A stretch of 40,301 bases of DNA from Blautia sp. (GTDB lineage Bacteria > Bacillota > Clostridia > Lachnospirales > Lachnospiraceae): contig JAPFCU010000025.1 in assembly GCA_026169535.1 (NCBI GenBank), forward strand, positions 1 through 40,301. The letters run 5' to 3'. The notes under the pieces are model-generated. The model saw only the letters and a list, made by a program, of their open reading frames with translations, had not been told where the DNA came from and made no database searches. Of the stretch, positions 1-8,716 are shown piece by piece. Position numbers and translations under genes: made by a program. Within the stretch, counting starts at the first letter, position 1; every line of letters starts with the position of its first letter.

Positions 1-425
1 ATAATTGCCATAGGCTGAGATGTTTTCACTGCAATTTCAAATCCTCTCAGATAGATTTCTCTTAAAGTACGTTCTGACAAAATACTGTTGGAACCCATAC
101 GGTTATCTTCCTGACTGTTGCAGGCAAAATGTTTGATGGTGTTTCCCACTCCTTCTTTTGACTGAACTCCCCGGGTGATTGCCGTTGCCATCTTGCCGCT
201 AACCAGAGGATCTTCCGAATAATATTCAAAGTTTCTTCCACACAATGGATTTCTGTGAACATTCATTCCAGGAGCCAGCCACCAGGCAACGCCAAATTCC
301 TGCATTTCCACAGCTACCGCTTGCCCTACTTCTTCCAGAAGTTCTGTATTCCAGGTCTGTGCCAGCAGTGTTCCCACAGGAATTGATTTTTGAGAAAATT
401 GTGGAAAACATTTAAAAATATCCAT
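1..425 (-). pseudogene. GH3 beta-glucosidase remnant, 5'-truncated, runs off window
   Basis: The minus-strand frame open from 425 to the window edge encodes a stretch typical of glycoside hydrolase family 3: [19 protein letters not shown], then [20 protein letters not shown], the Lys-His motif TIKHFACN, and [16 protein letters not shown]. In intact enzymes this lies well inside the catalytic domain, after at least 100 residues that are missing here. The only start is an ATG at 423-425 directly behind an in-frame TAG, followed by about a dozen residues that do not look like GH3 and overlap a palindrome. I therefore read it as a 5'-truncated remnant rather than a gene. The nucleophile region would lie outside the window. 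Alternative: a domain fragment that is still expressed. Confidence 0.7.
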
Positions 426-458
426 CTAGGGAAATATTTCTCTAAATGGATATTTTTA
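413..458. repeat. 46-bp near-perfect palindrome
   Basis: Two 23-base arms (413-435 and 436-458) are reverse complements except at two positions, with no loop. The arms begin TAAAAATATCCAT and end ATGGATATTTTTA. It sits exactly at the broken 5' end of the GH3 remnant. It could be an unusual A/T-flanked bidirectional terminator or a small mobile palindromic unit. No second copy was noticed in the window. Confidence 0.75.
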
Positions 459-477
459 TGCGGTTGCCCTGAGCGGT

Positions 478-539
478 AAAAGCAGGCAGAGACAGTATCC
501 TGTGCCCCTACACATTCAAACTGCCTCTGCCTGTTTTTT
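478..539 (-). terminator. Rho-independent terminator after pgi (bidirectional)
   Basis: Arms 483-496 and 520-533 (CAGGCAGAGACAGT against ACTGCCTCTGCCTG) form a 14-bp stem. On the minus strand the single non-Watson-Crick pair is a G-T wobble and the stem is followed by CTTTTA. On the plus strand it is followed by six T. It lies 34 bases beyond the pgi stop codon. Confidence 0.8.
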
Positions 540-573
540 ATCAAATCAAATTTTAGGTTAATGACTGTTTCAA

Positions 574-2154
574 TCAGATGTTCAGAAGATCACTGAACTC
601 CTTTAAAGCTCCGTCGGTCTCATGTGCAAGAACACGTTTTGCAAGAACTTTGCCCAACTGTACGCCCTCCTGATCAAAACTGTTTACATTCCATACAAAT
701 CCCTGGAACATGATCTTGTTCTCAAAGTGTGCCAGAAGTGCTCCAAGAGCCTGAGGTGTCAGAGACTCGCCCACAATAATACTGGACGGGCGTCCGCCCT
801 CAAAGTTTTTGTTGCGGTTCTCATCTGCCTTGCCGCATGCAAAAGCAACGATCTGAGCCACTACGTTTGCACAGAGCTTCTGCTGGCTTGTGCTTCCCTG
901 GATCACAACATCTGTACCGATCTGGCTGTTTTTAAATCCAACAAACTGAAGCGGTATGATATCTGTTCCCTGATGAAGAAGCTGATAGAAGGAATGCTGT
1001 CCATTGGTTCCTGGCTCACCAAAGATCACCGGACCGGTCACATAATCTACCGGCTCGCCAAAACGGTTTACAGATTTACCATTGGATTCCATGTCAAGCT
1101 GCTGCAGGTGTGCCGGGAAACGGCTCAGTGCCTGAGAGTACGGAAGCACTGTAGTCGCCGGATATCCAAGTACGTTGCGCTCGTATACACCGATCAGAGC
1201 ATCCAGCATATCCGGATTCTCACGAAGATCTGTATTCATGGCAAGCTTGTCTTCCTCTGCTGCCCCTTCCAGGAACTGTGCAAATACTTCCGGCCCAAAT
1301 GCCAGAGATAATACTGCGCCTCCAACTGCAGATGTGGAAGAAAAACGTCCTCCGATATAATCATCCATAAAGAAAGCTGCCAGATAGTCGTCGCTCTTTG
1401 CCAGAGGCGAAGTCTCGCTGGTAACTGCGATCATATGTCTGGATGCATCCAGACCAGCATTCTTCAGTGCGTCTTTCACAAAGGACTCGTTAGTAAGAGT
1501 CTCCAGAGTAGTTCCTGATTTGGAAACAAGTACAAAAATAGAATGTGCAACGTCAATAGAATTCAGTACTGCTGCCGCATCATCCGGATCTACGTTGCTG
1601 ATAAATTTTGCTTCCATTTTAAATGTATTGTTTTTCTTAGCCCAGTTTTCCAATGCAAGATACATTGCCCGAGGACCAAGATCACTTCCGCCGATACCGA
1701 TCTGAACAACAGTTGTAAATTTCTCTCCTGCGGCATTTGTGATCTCTCCCGCATGAACCTTATTGGCAAATTCTGCAATCTTATCCTGCTGTTCCACATA
1801 AAAAGCCCGCTTATCTACACCATCAGCAACAACTGCATCGCCCAGCTGTCCGCGGGTAAGCTGATGAAGGACAAGACGTTTCTCACCTGTATTAATGACC
1901 TCACCATTATACAGGGCTTTGTATTTCTCTGTAAGCTGTGCTTCCTCTGCAAGCTTCTCAAGAGCTGACAGAACATTTTCATCTACCTGCTTGGCAGCAT
2001 AATTATAAGCCATGCCTGCTGCCATAGGAACACTGTATTTTTTTACACGCTCTGCTCCATTTGCACCTGTCATTGCTTCTGCAAGGTTCACACGCTCTAC
2101 GTCAGCAATCTCTTTATAGGAAGCAAGACTGTCAAAATTTTTCCAATTAATCAT
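574..2154 (-). CDS. pgi: Glucose-6-phosphate isomerase
   Basis: Cytosolic glycolytic enzyme that interconverts glucose 6-phosphate and fructose 6-phosphate. The 526-aa product carries the SIS-fold phosphoglucose isomerase signatures: VQIGIGGSDLGPRAMY near residue 150, FVLVSKSGTTLETLTN near 210, GGRFSSTSAVG near 270, and GTNGQHSFYQLLHQGTD near 385. Length fits the longer bacterial PGI form. The ATG at 2154 is preceded by a GAAGGAGAG ribosome-binding site. It is the last gene of its block and is followed by a strong terminator. A weak promoter-like TAAAAT lies about 70 bases upstream, so it is probably transcribed alone or by read-through from yaaA. Confidence 0.95.
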   Translation of the reverse strand: MINWKNFDSLASYKEIADVERVNLAEAMTGANGAERVKKYSVPMAAGMAYNYAAKQVDENVLSALEKLAEEAQLTEKYKALYNGEVINTGEKRLVLHQLTRGQLGDAVVADGVDKRAFYVEQQDKIAEFANKVHAGEITNAAGEKFTTVVQIGIGGSDLGPRAMYLALENWAKKNNTFKMEAKFISNVDPDDAAAVLNSIDVAHSIFVLVSKSGTTLETLTNESFVKDALKNAGLDASRHMIAVTSETSPLAKSDDYLAAFFMDDYIGGRFSSTSAVGGAVLSLAFGPEVFAQFLEGAAEEDKLAMNTDLRENPDMLDALIGVYERNVLGYPATTVLPYSQALSRFPAHLQQLDMESNGKSVNRFGEPVDYVTGPVIFGEPGTNGQHSFYQLLHQGTDIIPLQFVGFKNSQIGTDVVIQGSTSQQKLCANVVAQIVAFACGKADENRNKNFEGGRPSSIIVGESLTPQALGALLAHFENKIMFQGFVWNVNSFDQEGVQLGKVLAKRVLAHETDGALKEFSDLLNI

Positions 2155-2302
2155 AATGGTTTCTCTCCTTCAACTGTTTATTGGCTGCTGTTTATTTTAT
2201 TCACAGCGTCCTGATTCAACACTACCTCTATTTTACATCAAAAGCATACGAAATGAAACGGGTAATTTATTTTTTTAACGATTATCTTATCCCGCGGAAA
2301 AA

Positions 2303-3043
2303 TCACAGGATAAAAACAAATTTCTTCTCATCAGACAGCATTCCTTCAAAGGAAAATCCCAGTTCATGAAAAGCCTTGATCTCCTCTGGATCCTGAATGT
2401 TATTTTCTGCCATAAAACGAACCATTTCGCCTCTTGCCATTTTTGCCAGAGTGGCTTTCTGCTTTACTTTTCCATCCTTCCGTTCTCCAAACTCCACTGT
2501 GATAAAACGGTCCTCCGGAGTCAGATATTTTTCTACCGCCTTTGCATATTCTTTGGATGCAAGATTCAGGATCAGATGATCTCCGTCAGTCAGCTCTCTG
2601 TACAGCCGTTCTCCCCAGAAATCATAAAGGTCTTTTTTTCCCTGTACGGACAGCTTTGCCTGCATTTCCAGACGGTAGGGCGTCACACCGTCAAACGGCT
2701 TCAGAACTCCATAGAACCCCGAAAGGATTCGTAGATTTTTTTGAATATATGTAAGCGCTCCCTCTGAAAAAACCTCAGGAGCCATATGCTGGTACTGAAG
2801 ACCTTCATAAGTCAGAACTGCCGGCGTAAGATTTCTCTCCAGATCCATTTCCTGAAAACGAAAATAATTCAGTTCTGCCAGCTTGTCATTGCATTTCCAT
2901 AATGACTGAGCATCGGAAAAGCCAAGCTTTTGGATCTCTTTCATAAGAATTTTCGTATCCTCCAGAAATACCGGAAGTCCTTCCACCCTATAGGTATCAG
3001 TATCCACATTCATTTTTTTTGCAGGTGATATGATAATTTTCAT
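2303..3043 (-). CDS. yaaA: Peroxide stress protein YaaA (DUF328)
   Basis: 246-aa cytosolic protein of the YaaA/UPF0246 family, which in E. coli limits free iron and oxidative DNA damage during hydrogen peroxide stress. The family hallmarks are visible: MKIIISPAKKM at the start, the central GFYGVLKPFDGVTPYRLEM, the NLASKEYAKAV segment, and FGERKDGKVKQKATLAKMARGEMVRF near the end. Its ATG directly abuts the bcp stop codon, so the two are translationally coupled. The pairing with a peroxiredoxin supports a shared peroxide-defence role. Mechanism beyond the family assignment is not visible from sequence. Confidence 0.93.
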   Translation of the reverse strand: MKIIISPAKKMNVDTDTYRVEGLPVFLEDTKILMKEIQKLGFSDAQSLWKCNDKLAELNYFRFQEMDLERNLTPAVLTYEGLQYQHMAPEVFSEGALTYIQKNLRILSGFYGVLKPFDGVTPYRLEMQAKLSVQGKKDLYDFWGERLYRELTDGDHLILNLASKEYAKAVEKYLTPEDRFITVEFGERKDGKVKQKATLAKMARGEMVRFMAENNIQDPEEIKAFHELGFSFEGMLSDEKKFVFIL

Positions 3044-3499
3044 TTAAGAAAGCTCTCCCAGCATCTGTGCCGGATTTTCTGCAGCCTTTACCTTTCCAAA
3101 AGCCTTAACGATCACACCTTCTTCATCAATAAGGTAGGTGGTACGTACGACGCCCATGGTTTTTTTGCCGTACATATTCTTTTCTTTCCACACATCATAT
3201 GCCTGTATGCAGGTAAGCTCTGTATCAGAAAGAAGTGTAAACGGCAGATTATATTTTCCCTCAAATTTTTTATGGGAAGCTACGCTGTCCTTGCTGACTC
3301 CCAGTACAACCGCTCCCTTTTCTGTAAACTGAGGATAAAGTTCTCCAAATCCACAGGCCTGCTTACTGCATCCCGGTGTATTGTCTCTGGGATAAAAATA
3401 TAAGATAACTTTTTTTCCTCTGTATTCTTCCAGTGTATGCATGTCACCGTTCTGATCCGGAAGCGCAAAATCCGGCGCCTTTGTTCCAATCTCCAACAT
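3044..3499 (-). CDS. bcp: Thioredoxin-dependent peroxiredoxin, BCP type
   Basis: 151-aa cytosolic thiol peroxidase of the AhpC/TSA family, BCP/PrxQ branch, reducing hydrogen and organic hydroperoxides with thioredoxin. The peroxidatic cysteine is C44 in YPRDNTPGCSKQACGF and C49 five residues on is the resolving cysteine of atypical two-Cys enzymes. The conserved VVLGVSKDSVASHKKF segment and the TTYLIDEEG strand are present. An AAGGAGG site precedes the ATG at 3499. It is the first gene of the bcp-yaaA pair, with its own predicted promoter upstream. Confidence 0.95.
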   Translation of the reverse strand: MLEIGTKAPDFALPDQNGDMHTLEEYRGKKVILYFYPRDNTPGCSKQACGFGELYPQFTEKGAVVLGVSKDSVASHKKFEGKYNLPFTLLSDTELTCIQAYDVWKEKNMYGKKTMGVVRTTYLIDEEGVIVKAFGKVKAAENPAQMLGELS

Positions 3500-3533
3500 T
3501 GCAGTTTCCTCCTTGGATTATAATTTATATCCT

Positions 3534-3563
3534 ATTGTACCGCCATCCTCCTTTTATGGTCAA
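3534..3563 (-). promoter_or_regulatory. Predicted sigma-A promoter for bcp-yaaA
   Basis: On the minus strand TTGACC (3558-3563) and TACAAT (3534-3539) are separated by 18 bases. The -35 element overlaps the stop codon of the upstream yolD-like gene. This is a sequence match only. Confidence 0.5.
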
Positions 3564-3994
3564 GGGGCGGTATCCATAAATACGATTTCCCACAGATCCT
3601 CAAAAGGAATTTCGGTTTCATCTGCAAGGACCAGCCTGTGACGGAACTCATCCAGTTTTTTTACAGTTCCGCTTACCGTCACATATGCGCCGCCATCCTT
3701 GCGGGGATCCGGGCGAAAAAAGCAGACGGAAACCTCCGGCTGCTCACTGATATGCTTTTTGATAAATTCCAGACGCCGGTTCAGAATATCCAAAGTCTCC
3801 TCATCCAGCTGAATCCTGCGTTCTGTCAGCCTTGCCGTTTCCTTTACCGCCTCTCCGTAGCCTGTCAGAGCGGCAAACGGTGCAAACTGAGCTGCCCGGT
3901 CCAGAACAGGCATCTGCGGCCTCTTATCTGACACATGATGAGGCAGATGGATAATATCATCATATTTATGACTTTCTCCAAAATAATTCTTCAT
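3560..3994 (-). CDS. YolD-like family protein
   Basis: 144 aa, soluble. The N-terminal YDDIIHLPHHVSDKRPQMPVLDRAAQFAPFAALTGY is the hallmark of the clostridial YolD-like family. The C-terminal half forms a small beta-rich domain (VTVSGTVKKLDEFRHRLVLADETEIPFEDLWEI). YolD-like proteins are typically encoded beside Y-family polymerases (UvrX/YqjW type) and are suspected partners or regulators, though their biochemical function is unsettled. Here the ATG lies two bases after the polymerase stop codon, so the pair is very likely co-translated. Confidence 0.88.
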   Translation of the reverse strand: MKNYFGESHKYDDIIHLPHHVSDKRPQMPVLDRAAQFAPFAALTGYGEAVKETARLTERRIQLDEETLDILNRRLEFIKKHISEQPEVSVCFFRPDPRKDGGAYVTVSGTVKKLDEFRHRLVLADETEIPFEDLWEIVFMDTAP

Positions 3995-3996
3995 CT

Positions 3997-5532
3997 TTAT
4001 GCTTTATGCCCTCCAATCCTGGAATTACGGTCTTTCGCTGTAGCGCCTTCCTGCAGATTCATCCCTTTTAATATAGCATTCTTTCCAAATTTTTTCTTGA
4101 TATCCAGCATCGCCTGCTGCATCTTACGTTCTCTCTCCAGAAGCTCCTTTTCTTTTTGTCTCTGCTTTTCCAGAGCTTCATAGTCCGTAAAAAGATCCAG
4201 CTGCTCAAAGCTTTCCTTTTGTTTTACTGCGTTTTCCGGCACTACCTTATTGGCTGCCAGATACATCCGGCGGATCAGGAGTTTTTTGTCCATGATCCGG
4301 TCATAAAGCCCCATCACTGCGTCGGTGATCTTCTTGGTGGAAGAGGTCTGACTGTCCAGATTAACCGTTCCGTGGGCATGTCTGGGGATTTTTCTGCCAT
4401 AGCGGTCTACCTTTATCTCACCCTTATAATCTTTTTTCCGACTGTCATCTGTCAGATTTTCGATATCATACCCTACTGTCAGTGTCAGCTGATCTGTAAC
4501 CAGACGCTTATCCACCAGATCAAGAACAAGAAGATCCGTCATTTCCCGGATTACCAGACGCGCCTGCTCAAAGGTATAGGGGCATGGCAGCACCTGTCCT
4601 GATCCGATGCTGTTGGTGGACGGTTTATATTTCTTGATATCTGCGATCGTACAGGGTTCCCAGCCCCATGCATGATCGATCAGAAGCTCTGCATTAATCC
4701 CAAAAAGCTCATAAAGAAGATCTTCATTATAAAAATCTCCCGGGCCGCCCAGGGAGCATCTGGCAATATCTCCCATGGTAAACATACCATTGGCTTTCAG
4801 TTTTTTCTCATAACCCTTTCCCACACGCCAGAAATCCGTCAGAGGCTGGTGATCCCATAAAAGTCTCCGGTAGGACATTTCATCAAGCTCTGCGATCCGC
4901 ACTCCATACTCATCCGGTTGGATATGCTTTGCCACAATATCCATGGCAATCTTACAAAGATAAAGATTTGTGCCTATCCCTGCCGTTGCCGTGATCCCCG
5001 TTGTCTGCAAAACATCACGGATCATCTTCATGGCAAGCTCCCGGGCGGTAAGGCCGTAGCTTTTCAGATAATGTGTGGCATCAATAAAAACCTCGTCGAT
5101 GGAATAAATATGGATATCCTCCATTGCAATATATTTCAGGTAAATGTCTACGATCCGGGTACTGTATTCCATATAAAAAGCCATCCGGGGCGGAGCGGCA
5201 ATATAACTGACCTCCAGCTCCGGATAACGCTCCAGATCCTCTGCCATATAAGAAGAACCGGAAAATTCTCCTCCCGGAGCAAGCTTTTTCCTTCTGGCAT
5301 TGACTTCTTTTACTTTCTGTACCACCTCAAAAAGTCTGGGACGGCCCGGGATACCATATGCCTTCATGGATGGAGATACTGCCAGACAGATAGTTTTTTC
5401 CGTACGGCTGGCATCTGCCACCACAAGATTTGTTTTCATGGGATCCAGTCCTCTCTCCCGGCATTCCACGGAAGCATAAAAGGACTTCAGATCAATGGCT
5501 ATATATACATGATTTTCGCTAATATCACTCAT
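3997..5532 (-). CDS. Y-family DNA polymerase (UmuC/UvrX type)
   Basis: About 511-aa error-prone translesion polymerase. The palm motif IAIDLKSFYASVE (first catalytic Asp near residue 14) and YSIDEVFIDAT (Asp-Glu pair near residue 145) are intact. The helix-hairpin-helix and little-finger regions follow. A QLDLF motif near residue 435 matches the beta-clamp-binding consensus. A charged coiled tail (EKQRQKEKELLERERKMQQ) ends the protein. The start is probably ATG at 5532 (GTG at 5535 is in frame just before), overlapping the end of the decayed AlbA_2 gene. With the following YolD gene it forms the usual Firmicute mutagenesis pair. No obvious LexA box was found immediately upstream. Confidence 0.92.
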   Translation of the reverse strand: MSDISENHVYIAIDLKSFYASVECRERGLDPMKTNLVVADASRTEKTICLAVSPSMKAYGIPGRPRLFEVVQKVKEVNARRKKLAPGGEFSGSSYMAEDLERYPELEVSYIAAPPRMAFYMEYSTRIVDIYLKYIAMEDIHIYSIDEVFIDATHYLKSYGLTARELAMKMIRDVLQTTGITATAGIGTNLYLCKIAMDIVAKHIQPDEYGVRIAELDEMSYRRLLWDHQPLTDFWRVGKGYEKKLKANGMFTMGDIARCSLGGPGDFYNEDLLYELFGINAELLIDHAWGWEPCTIADIKKYKPSTNSIGSGQVLPCPYTFEQARLVIREMTDLLVLDLVDKRLVTDQLTLTVGYDIENLTDDSRKKDYKGEIKVDRYGRKIPRHAHGTVNLDSQTSSTKKITDAVMGLYDRIMDKKLLIRRMYLAANKVVPENAVKQKESFEQLDLFTDYEALEKQRQKEKELLERERKMQQAMLDIKKKFGKNAILKGMNLQEGATAKDRNSRIGGHKA

Positions 5533-6702
5533 CACCTTTTTTCAGGATATATTCAGTATTTCTGTAAGCACCCTGTTTTGATAAAATATTTCGGTCTGCC
5601 ATTTCTTTTAAAATGGCTCTTGCTCTTCTTTGTTTTATGCCTAACAATTCTCCTGCTTTTCCGGACGTAATTTTATCATATTCACAAAGATAAGCCATAA
5701 GAATTTTTTCCTGATCCGTCCATGTTTCTTTCTCTATCGATATCGATGATTTTCCATTTTTATCCGGAATCAAAAAATCTTTATAAACAGTTTTATCGGC
5801 ACTCTCTATCACTTTATCGGCACTCTCTGACGCTTTATCGGCACTCTCTATCACTTTATCGGCACTCTCTGACACTTTATCGGCATTTCTTTGCTTTGCG
5901 GCAATATCAAACGAATAAGCTTCATCCAGTGGAACAATTATCCGGAATACATCACCTTCTTTAAACTCCGGCTGTTTTCCTGAATACAGAGTTGAATATT
6001 TAAACAAATTTTGCTGTATAGGTGCTGGAATATTCTCGATGCATCAGAGTATTTGCAGCCGCTTCACGGATAATAATATTCCTGAGACTTATATTAACCG
6101 TATCTTCAAGAAAAAATTTATCCGGAAGATGCTTTTTTCCAAATTCCAGCAATTGTTCATAACTCTCTATCAGATTCGTTTTAATAATTTCTCTGTCATC
6201 GTAACGATCTTTATTCACTTTACGTACAATTGCATCTGTCACATAAGCCGGAGATATATTTAATATCACATCATCCTTTCCCAATAACATAATTGCCGCA
6301 AGATTAAATCCTTCTTCCCCCGTTACCATATCACGTCCATATAGTCCTGCGCTTTTCAGCAATTCCATATCACTCATTGATACCCATGGATGATTGCCGC
6401 CCGCATGATTTTTGCCATCAAACGTATTTTCGAAAGCAGATCAAGCCTTAAATCTGTCAAATCATCGACGGATTTCCAATCACACTGATAAAATTTTTTA
6501 TCATATCCTGAGCTGCATTTTGCGAGATACCGCAAACAGTTCCGTCATCCAGTACCCCCAGAAAAATATCTCCACCAAATCGGTTAAGAAAAGAACAGAC
6601 ACTTTCATATGTATCTGATTCAATTCCATTTCCACATCGTTTAAATTCTACTGCAATAGTCTCTCCTATTTCCAGAACAGATTTCAGGGTTTTCAGATCC
6701 AT
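5525..6702 (-). pseudogene. Decayed AlbA_2-domain ATP-binding regulator (RecG-like C-terminal helicase family)
   Basis: Three consecutive minus-strand pieces belong to one family. The first, 6702-6457, is an AlbA_2 (SLFN/divergent AAA-4) DNA-binding domain ending NPSMI. The second, about 6377-6000 with a few upstream residues, is the GLYGRDMVTGEEGFNLAAIMLLGKDDVI to HREYSSTYTAKFV segment. The third, 6007-5525, is FKYSTLYSGKQPEFKEGDVFRIIVPL, a heptad-repeat linker and a winged-helix tail. Relative to my memory of intact members, about 75 residues are missing after NPSM, a frameshift occurs at an A-run near 6409, and about 55 residues (the VENANR to GSGVRNL part) are missing at 6000-6007. The original start has a good AGGAGG site. 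Confidence 0.8.
5792..5884 (-). repeat. 21-bp tandem repeats encoding a heptapeptide linker
   Basis: Four full copies and one partial copy of a 21-base unit that starts TTTATCGGCACTCTCT on the plus strand. In the decayed AlbA_2 protein they encode ADKVSES, ADKVIES, ADKASES, ADKVIES and ADK. The units alternate between two variants (ending ATCAC and GACGC/GACAC), which suggests duplication of a two-unit block. Confidence 0.85.
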
Positions 6703-6726
6703 ATTTTCCTCCTGTTCAAAATCTCC

Positions 6727-7551
6727 TTATGCGTTCAGCAGAAAATGTTCAATAATTTCTGCAACTCCGTCATGGTTATTATCCCGTTCAGTCACATAAT
6801 TGCCATGCTCAGCCATACCTTCATAGGCGTTACACATAACTGCTCCCACATGGGCCGCCTGGAGCATTTCCACATCATTAGGAGCATCCCCGGCAGCCAC
6901 AGAATTTTCCAGCGGGATACCCAGATGATCACACATCCATTTTACTGCAAATCCTTTTGATACACCCTCTGGTGCAATCTCCAGATAATACTCTGTAGAA
7001 AAAAAGCTTCGCACCGTTCCCTTCAGCGGATCCACACATTCTCTCTGGTATTTTTCCAGTTCCGGGCGATTGTCCAGCCCTACCAGAAGGATCTTGTATG
7101 GATCAAAAGGAAATGCCGCATCCACATCCGGCACGATCTCGTAAGGAACGGTGGATCTGTCTATATAATAATGCAGCTCCGGGCGATCCTCCATTGCGAG
7201 CACACTGGTATCAGAATAGGACTGCACATGAAGTCCTCTGTTCAATGCTTCCTGAAATAAAGGCTTTGCCACTTCTGTTGAAATTGTTTTTCCGTAAATG
7301 GTCTTTTTATGAAAAGGATCATAAATCTGACCGCCGTTAAATGCGATCACATAGCAGCCTTCCCTGGTAAGCCCGATCCGTTCCGCAATATGAACGCCGC
7401 TGGCAAGGGGTCTTCCTGTTGTTACCACAATCTTATGCCCCTGTTCCAGCGCCCGGTCAATAGCAGCCTGATTTCCTGCAGTTACTTCCTTCTGATCGTT
7501 TAAAAGCGTACCATCCAGATCTGTAAATAAAATTTTTGTGTGTTTTCCCAC
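6727..7551 (-). CDS. Cof-type HAD-IIB family hydrolase
   Basis: 274-aa cytosolic sugar-phosphate/phosphatase-type HAD protein (YidA/Cof subgroup). Motif I is LFTDLDGTLL near residue 9, motif II VTTGRP near 44, motif III lysine in EGVSKGFAVKWM near 198, and motif IV AAGDAPNDVEML near 220. The large C2-type cap lies between motifs II and III. The start is GTG at 7551, with a GGAGGAAT site that overlaps the end of the preceding XRE gene two bases away, so translation is coupled. The natural substrate cannot be told from sequence. Confidence 0.92.
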   Translation of the reverse strand: MGKHTKILFTDLDGTLLNDQKEVTAGNQAAIDRALEQGHKIVVTTGRPLASGVHIAERIGLTREGCYVIAFNGGQIYDPFHKKTIYGKTISTEVAKPLFQEALNRGLHVQSYSDTSVLAMEDRPELHYYIDRSTVPYEIVPDVDAAFPFDPYKILLVGLDNRPELEKYQRECVDPLKGTVRSFFSTEYYLEIAPEGVSKGFAVKWMCDHLGIPLENSVAAGDAPNDVEMLQAAHVGAVMCNAYEGMAEHGNYVTERDNNHDGVAEIIEHFLLNA

Positions 7552-7553
7552 GG

Positions 7554-8573
7554 TTATTCCTCCTCAAATACGAAGCCGTATACCGGATCCTTTCGGAAGC
7601 TCTCGGACAGAGTGGTCTTCATTTGTTCCACAAATTCAGGACTCAATTCCTTAAATTCCATATGTTCATAGAGCTCCGAATGTCTGTATGCATCCATTTC
7701 CTCTACGGCATCTGTTAATTTTTTCATGTATTCTCTGACTTTTTCCCTGTCTTTTTCCATCAGGGGAATCTGCAGCTGTGCGGAGATCTTATGATATTCT
7801 CCAGATTCAAAAAGCTCTGCAAGCCCTGTCATTTTTTCTGTGATCCTTCTGGCTTTCTGAAAGTCTCCGTCCTTTTCTGCCAGCATAAATATACCGCCCA
7901 GTGCCATTTCCGCTACGTTATTTGTCTGAAAAAGCAGTTCTTCATATTCTTTAAAAGCACTATTTCGGTCTCCCTTTATTTCACAGAGCTGTGCCTTATG
8001 GATCTTTTTCACCGGGTCCATCCGGGAAAAATATTTCAGACAGGCTTCTGCTTTCTCATAATCCTCATTACGGTAATAATAACTGAACAGTGCATCAGCC
8101 GCCCGTTCCCGGATCTCAGAATCTTCACTTTCCAGCGCCTGCTTATACCATCCCAGAATCTCCCGGTCATATTCTTTCATTTTTTCCGGATCTGAAGTCC
8201 CTTTCAGGATCCTCCATCCATCCAGTGTCATGGCAAGATGAAGGATCAGTCTGCTGCAGCCGGGATACTGACAGATTTTTTTCCTGCAAAAATCAAAAGC
8301 TTCCGCAAAACTGCTCTTTTGAAATTTTCCTTCTGCTTCCAGAACGATCGCACGAACCTCTTCCTGTGCAAGCTCCTCCCGGAAAGACAGCAGCGTATCC
8401 GGCGTTGTCTCCAGCACCCTTGCAATTGGGGCAAGAAGCGTAATATCCGGCAGAGAGACATTGTTCTCCCATTTATTCACTGCCGGAGCCGTCACACCAA
8501 GGCGTCTCGCCATTTCCTCCTGCGTCAGATTTCTGCTTTTTCTGTATGTTCTGATAACCTCACCGATTCTCAT
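7554..8573 (-). CDS. XRE-family regulator with C-terminal TPR-like repeats
   Basis: 339 aa. Residues 1-60 form a Cro/C1-type helix-turn-helix (MRIGEVIRTYRKSRNLTQEEMARRLGVTAPAVNKWE), and the remaining ~270 residues are helical and repeat-like, as in TPR-linked Firmicute regulators. I chose ATG 8573 over the longer frame starting at 8624 because AAAGGAG sits eight bases before it and the longer start would lie inside the predicted -10 element. An inverted repeat straddles the -35, suggesting autoregulation. It is the first gene of a run that includes the HAD phosphatase. Signal or target genes unknown. Confidence 0.85.
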   Translation of the reverse strand: MRIGEVIRTYRKSRNLTQEEMARRLGVTAPAVNKWENNVSLPDITLLAPIARVLETTPDTLLSFREELAQEEVRAIVLEAEGKFQKSSFAEAFDFCRKKICQYPGCSRLILHLAMTLDGWRILKGTSDPEKMKEYDREILGWYKQALESEDSEIRERAADALFSYYYRNEDYEKAEACLKYFSRMDPVKKIHKAQLCEIKGDRNSAFKEYEELLFQTNNVAEMALGGIFMLAEKDGDFQKARRITEKMTGLAELFESGEYHKISAQLQIPLMEKDREKVREYMKKLTDAVEEMDAYRHSELYEHMEFKELSPEFVEQMKTTLSESFRKDPVYGFVFEEE

Positions 8574-8619
8574 AAAATAATCTCCTTTGCTTTTTTCCGC
8601 ATCGGCCTCTGCTTCTTTT

Positions 8620-8648
8620 ATCATAGCAGAGAGAACATCTTCTCACAA
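8620..8648 (-). promoter_or_regulatory. Predicted sigma-A promoter of the XRE-TPR gene
   Basis: Minus strand TTGTGA (8643-8648), 17-base spacer, TATGAT (8620-8625). This fits the chosen start codon at 8573. Confidence 0.65.
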
Positions 8649-8661
8649 CTGAACAGATGTT
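8634..8661. promoter_or_regulatory. Inverted repeat around the -35, possible autoregulatory operator
   Basis: Plus-strand AACATCT at 8634-8640 and AGATGTT at 8655-8661 are perfect reverse complements separated by 14 bases, a 21-base centre-to-centre spacing (two helical turns). They flank the -35 of the XRE-TPR promoter. Confidence 0.45.
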
Positions 8662-8716
8662 AAGTAAAAAGCAAAAAAATTAACTTCTATTCATAAAAAC
8701 AGGTATCTCTGAACTC

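Noticed and set aside
622..1311. 229-codon plus-strand open frame opposite pgi
   Set aside because: It is the antisense shadow of pgi, has no ribosome-binding site and does not resemble any protein family.
2276..2302. Hairpin TTATCC/GGGATAA after yaaA as a terminator
   Set aside because: The stem is short and no T-run follows on the minus strand.
5792..5884. Regular short repeats as a CRISPR array
   Set aside because: The 21-bp units are contiguous without spacers and encode an in-frame heptapeptide linker.
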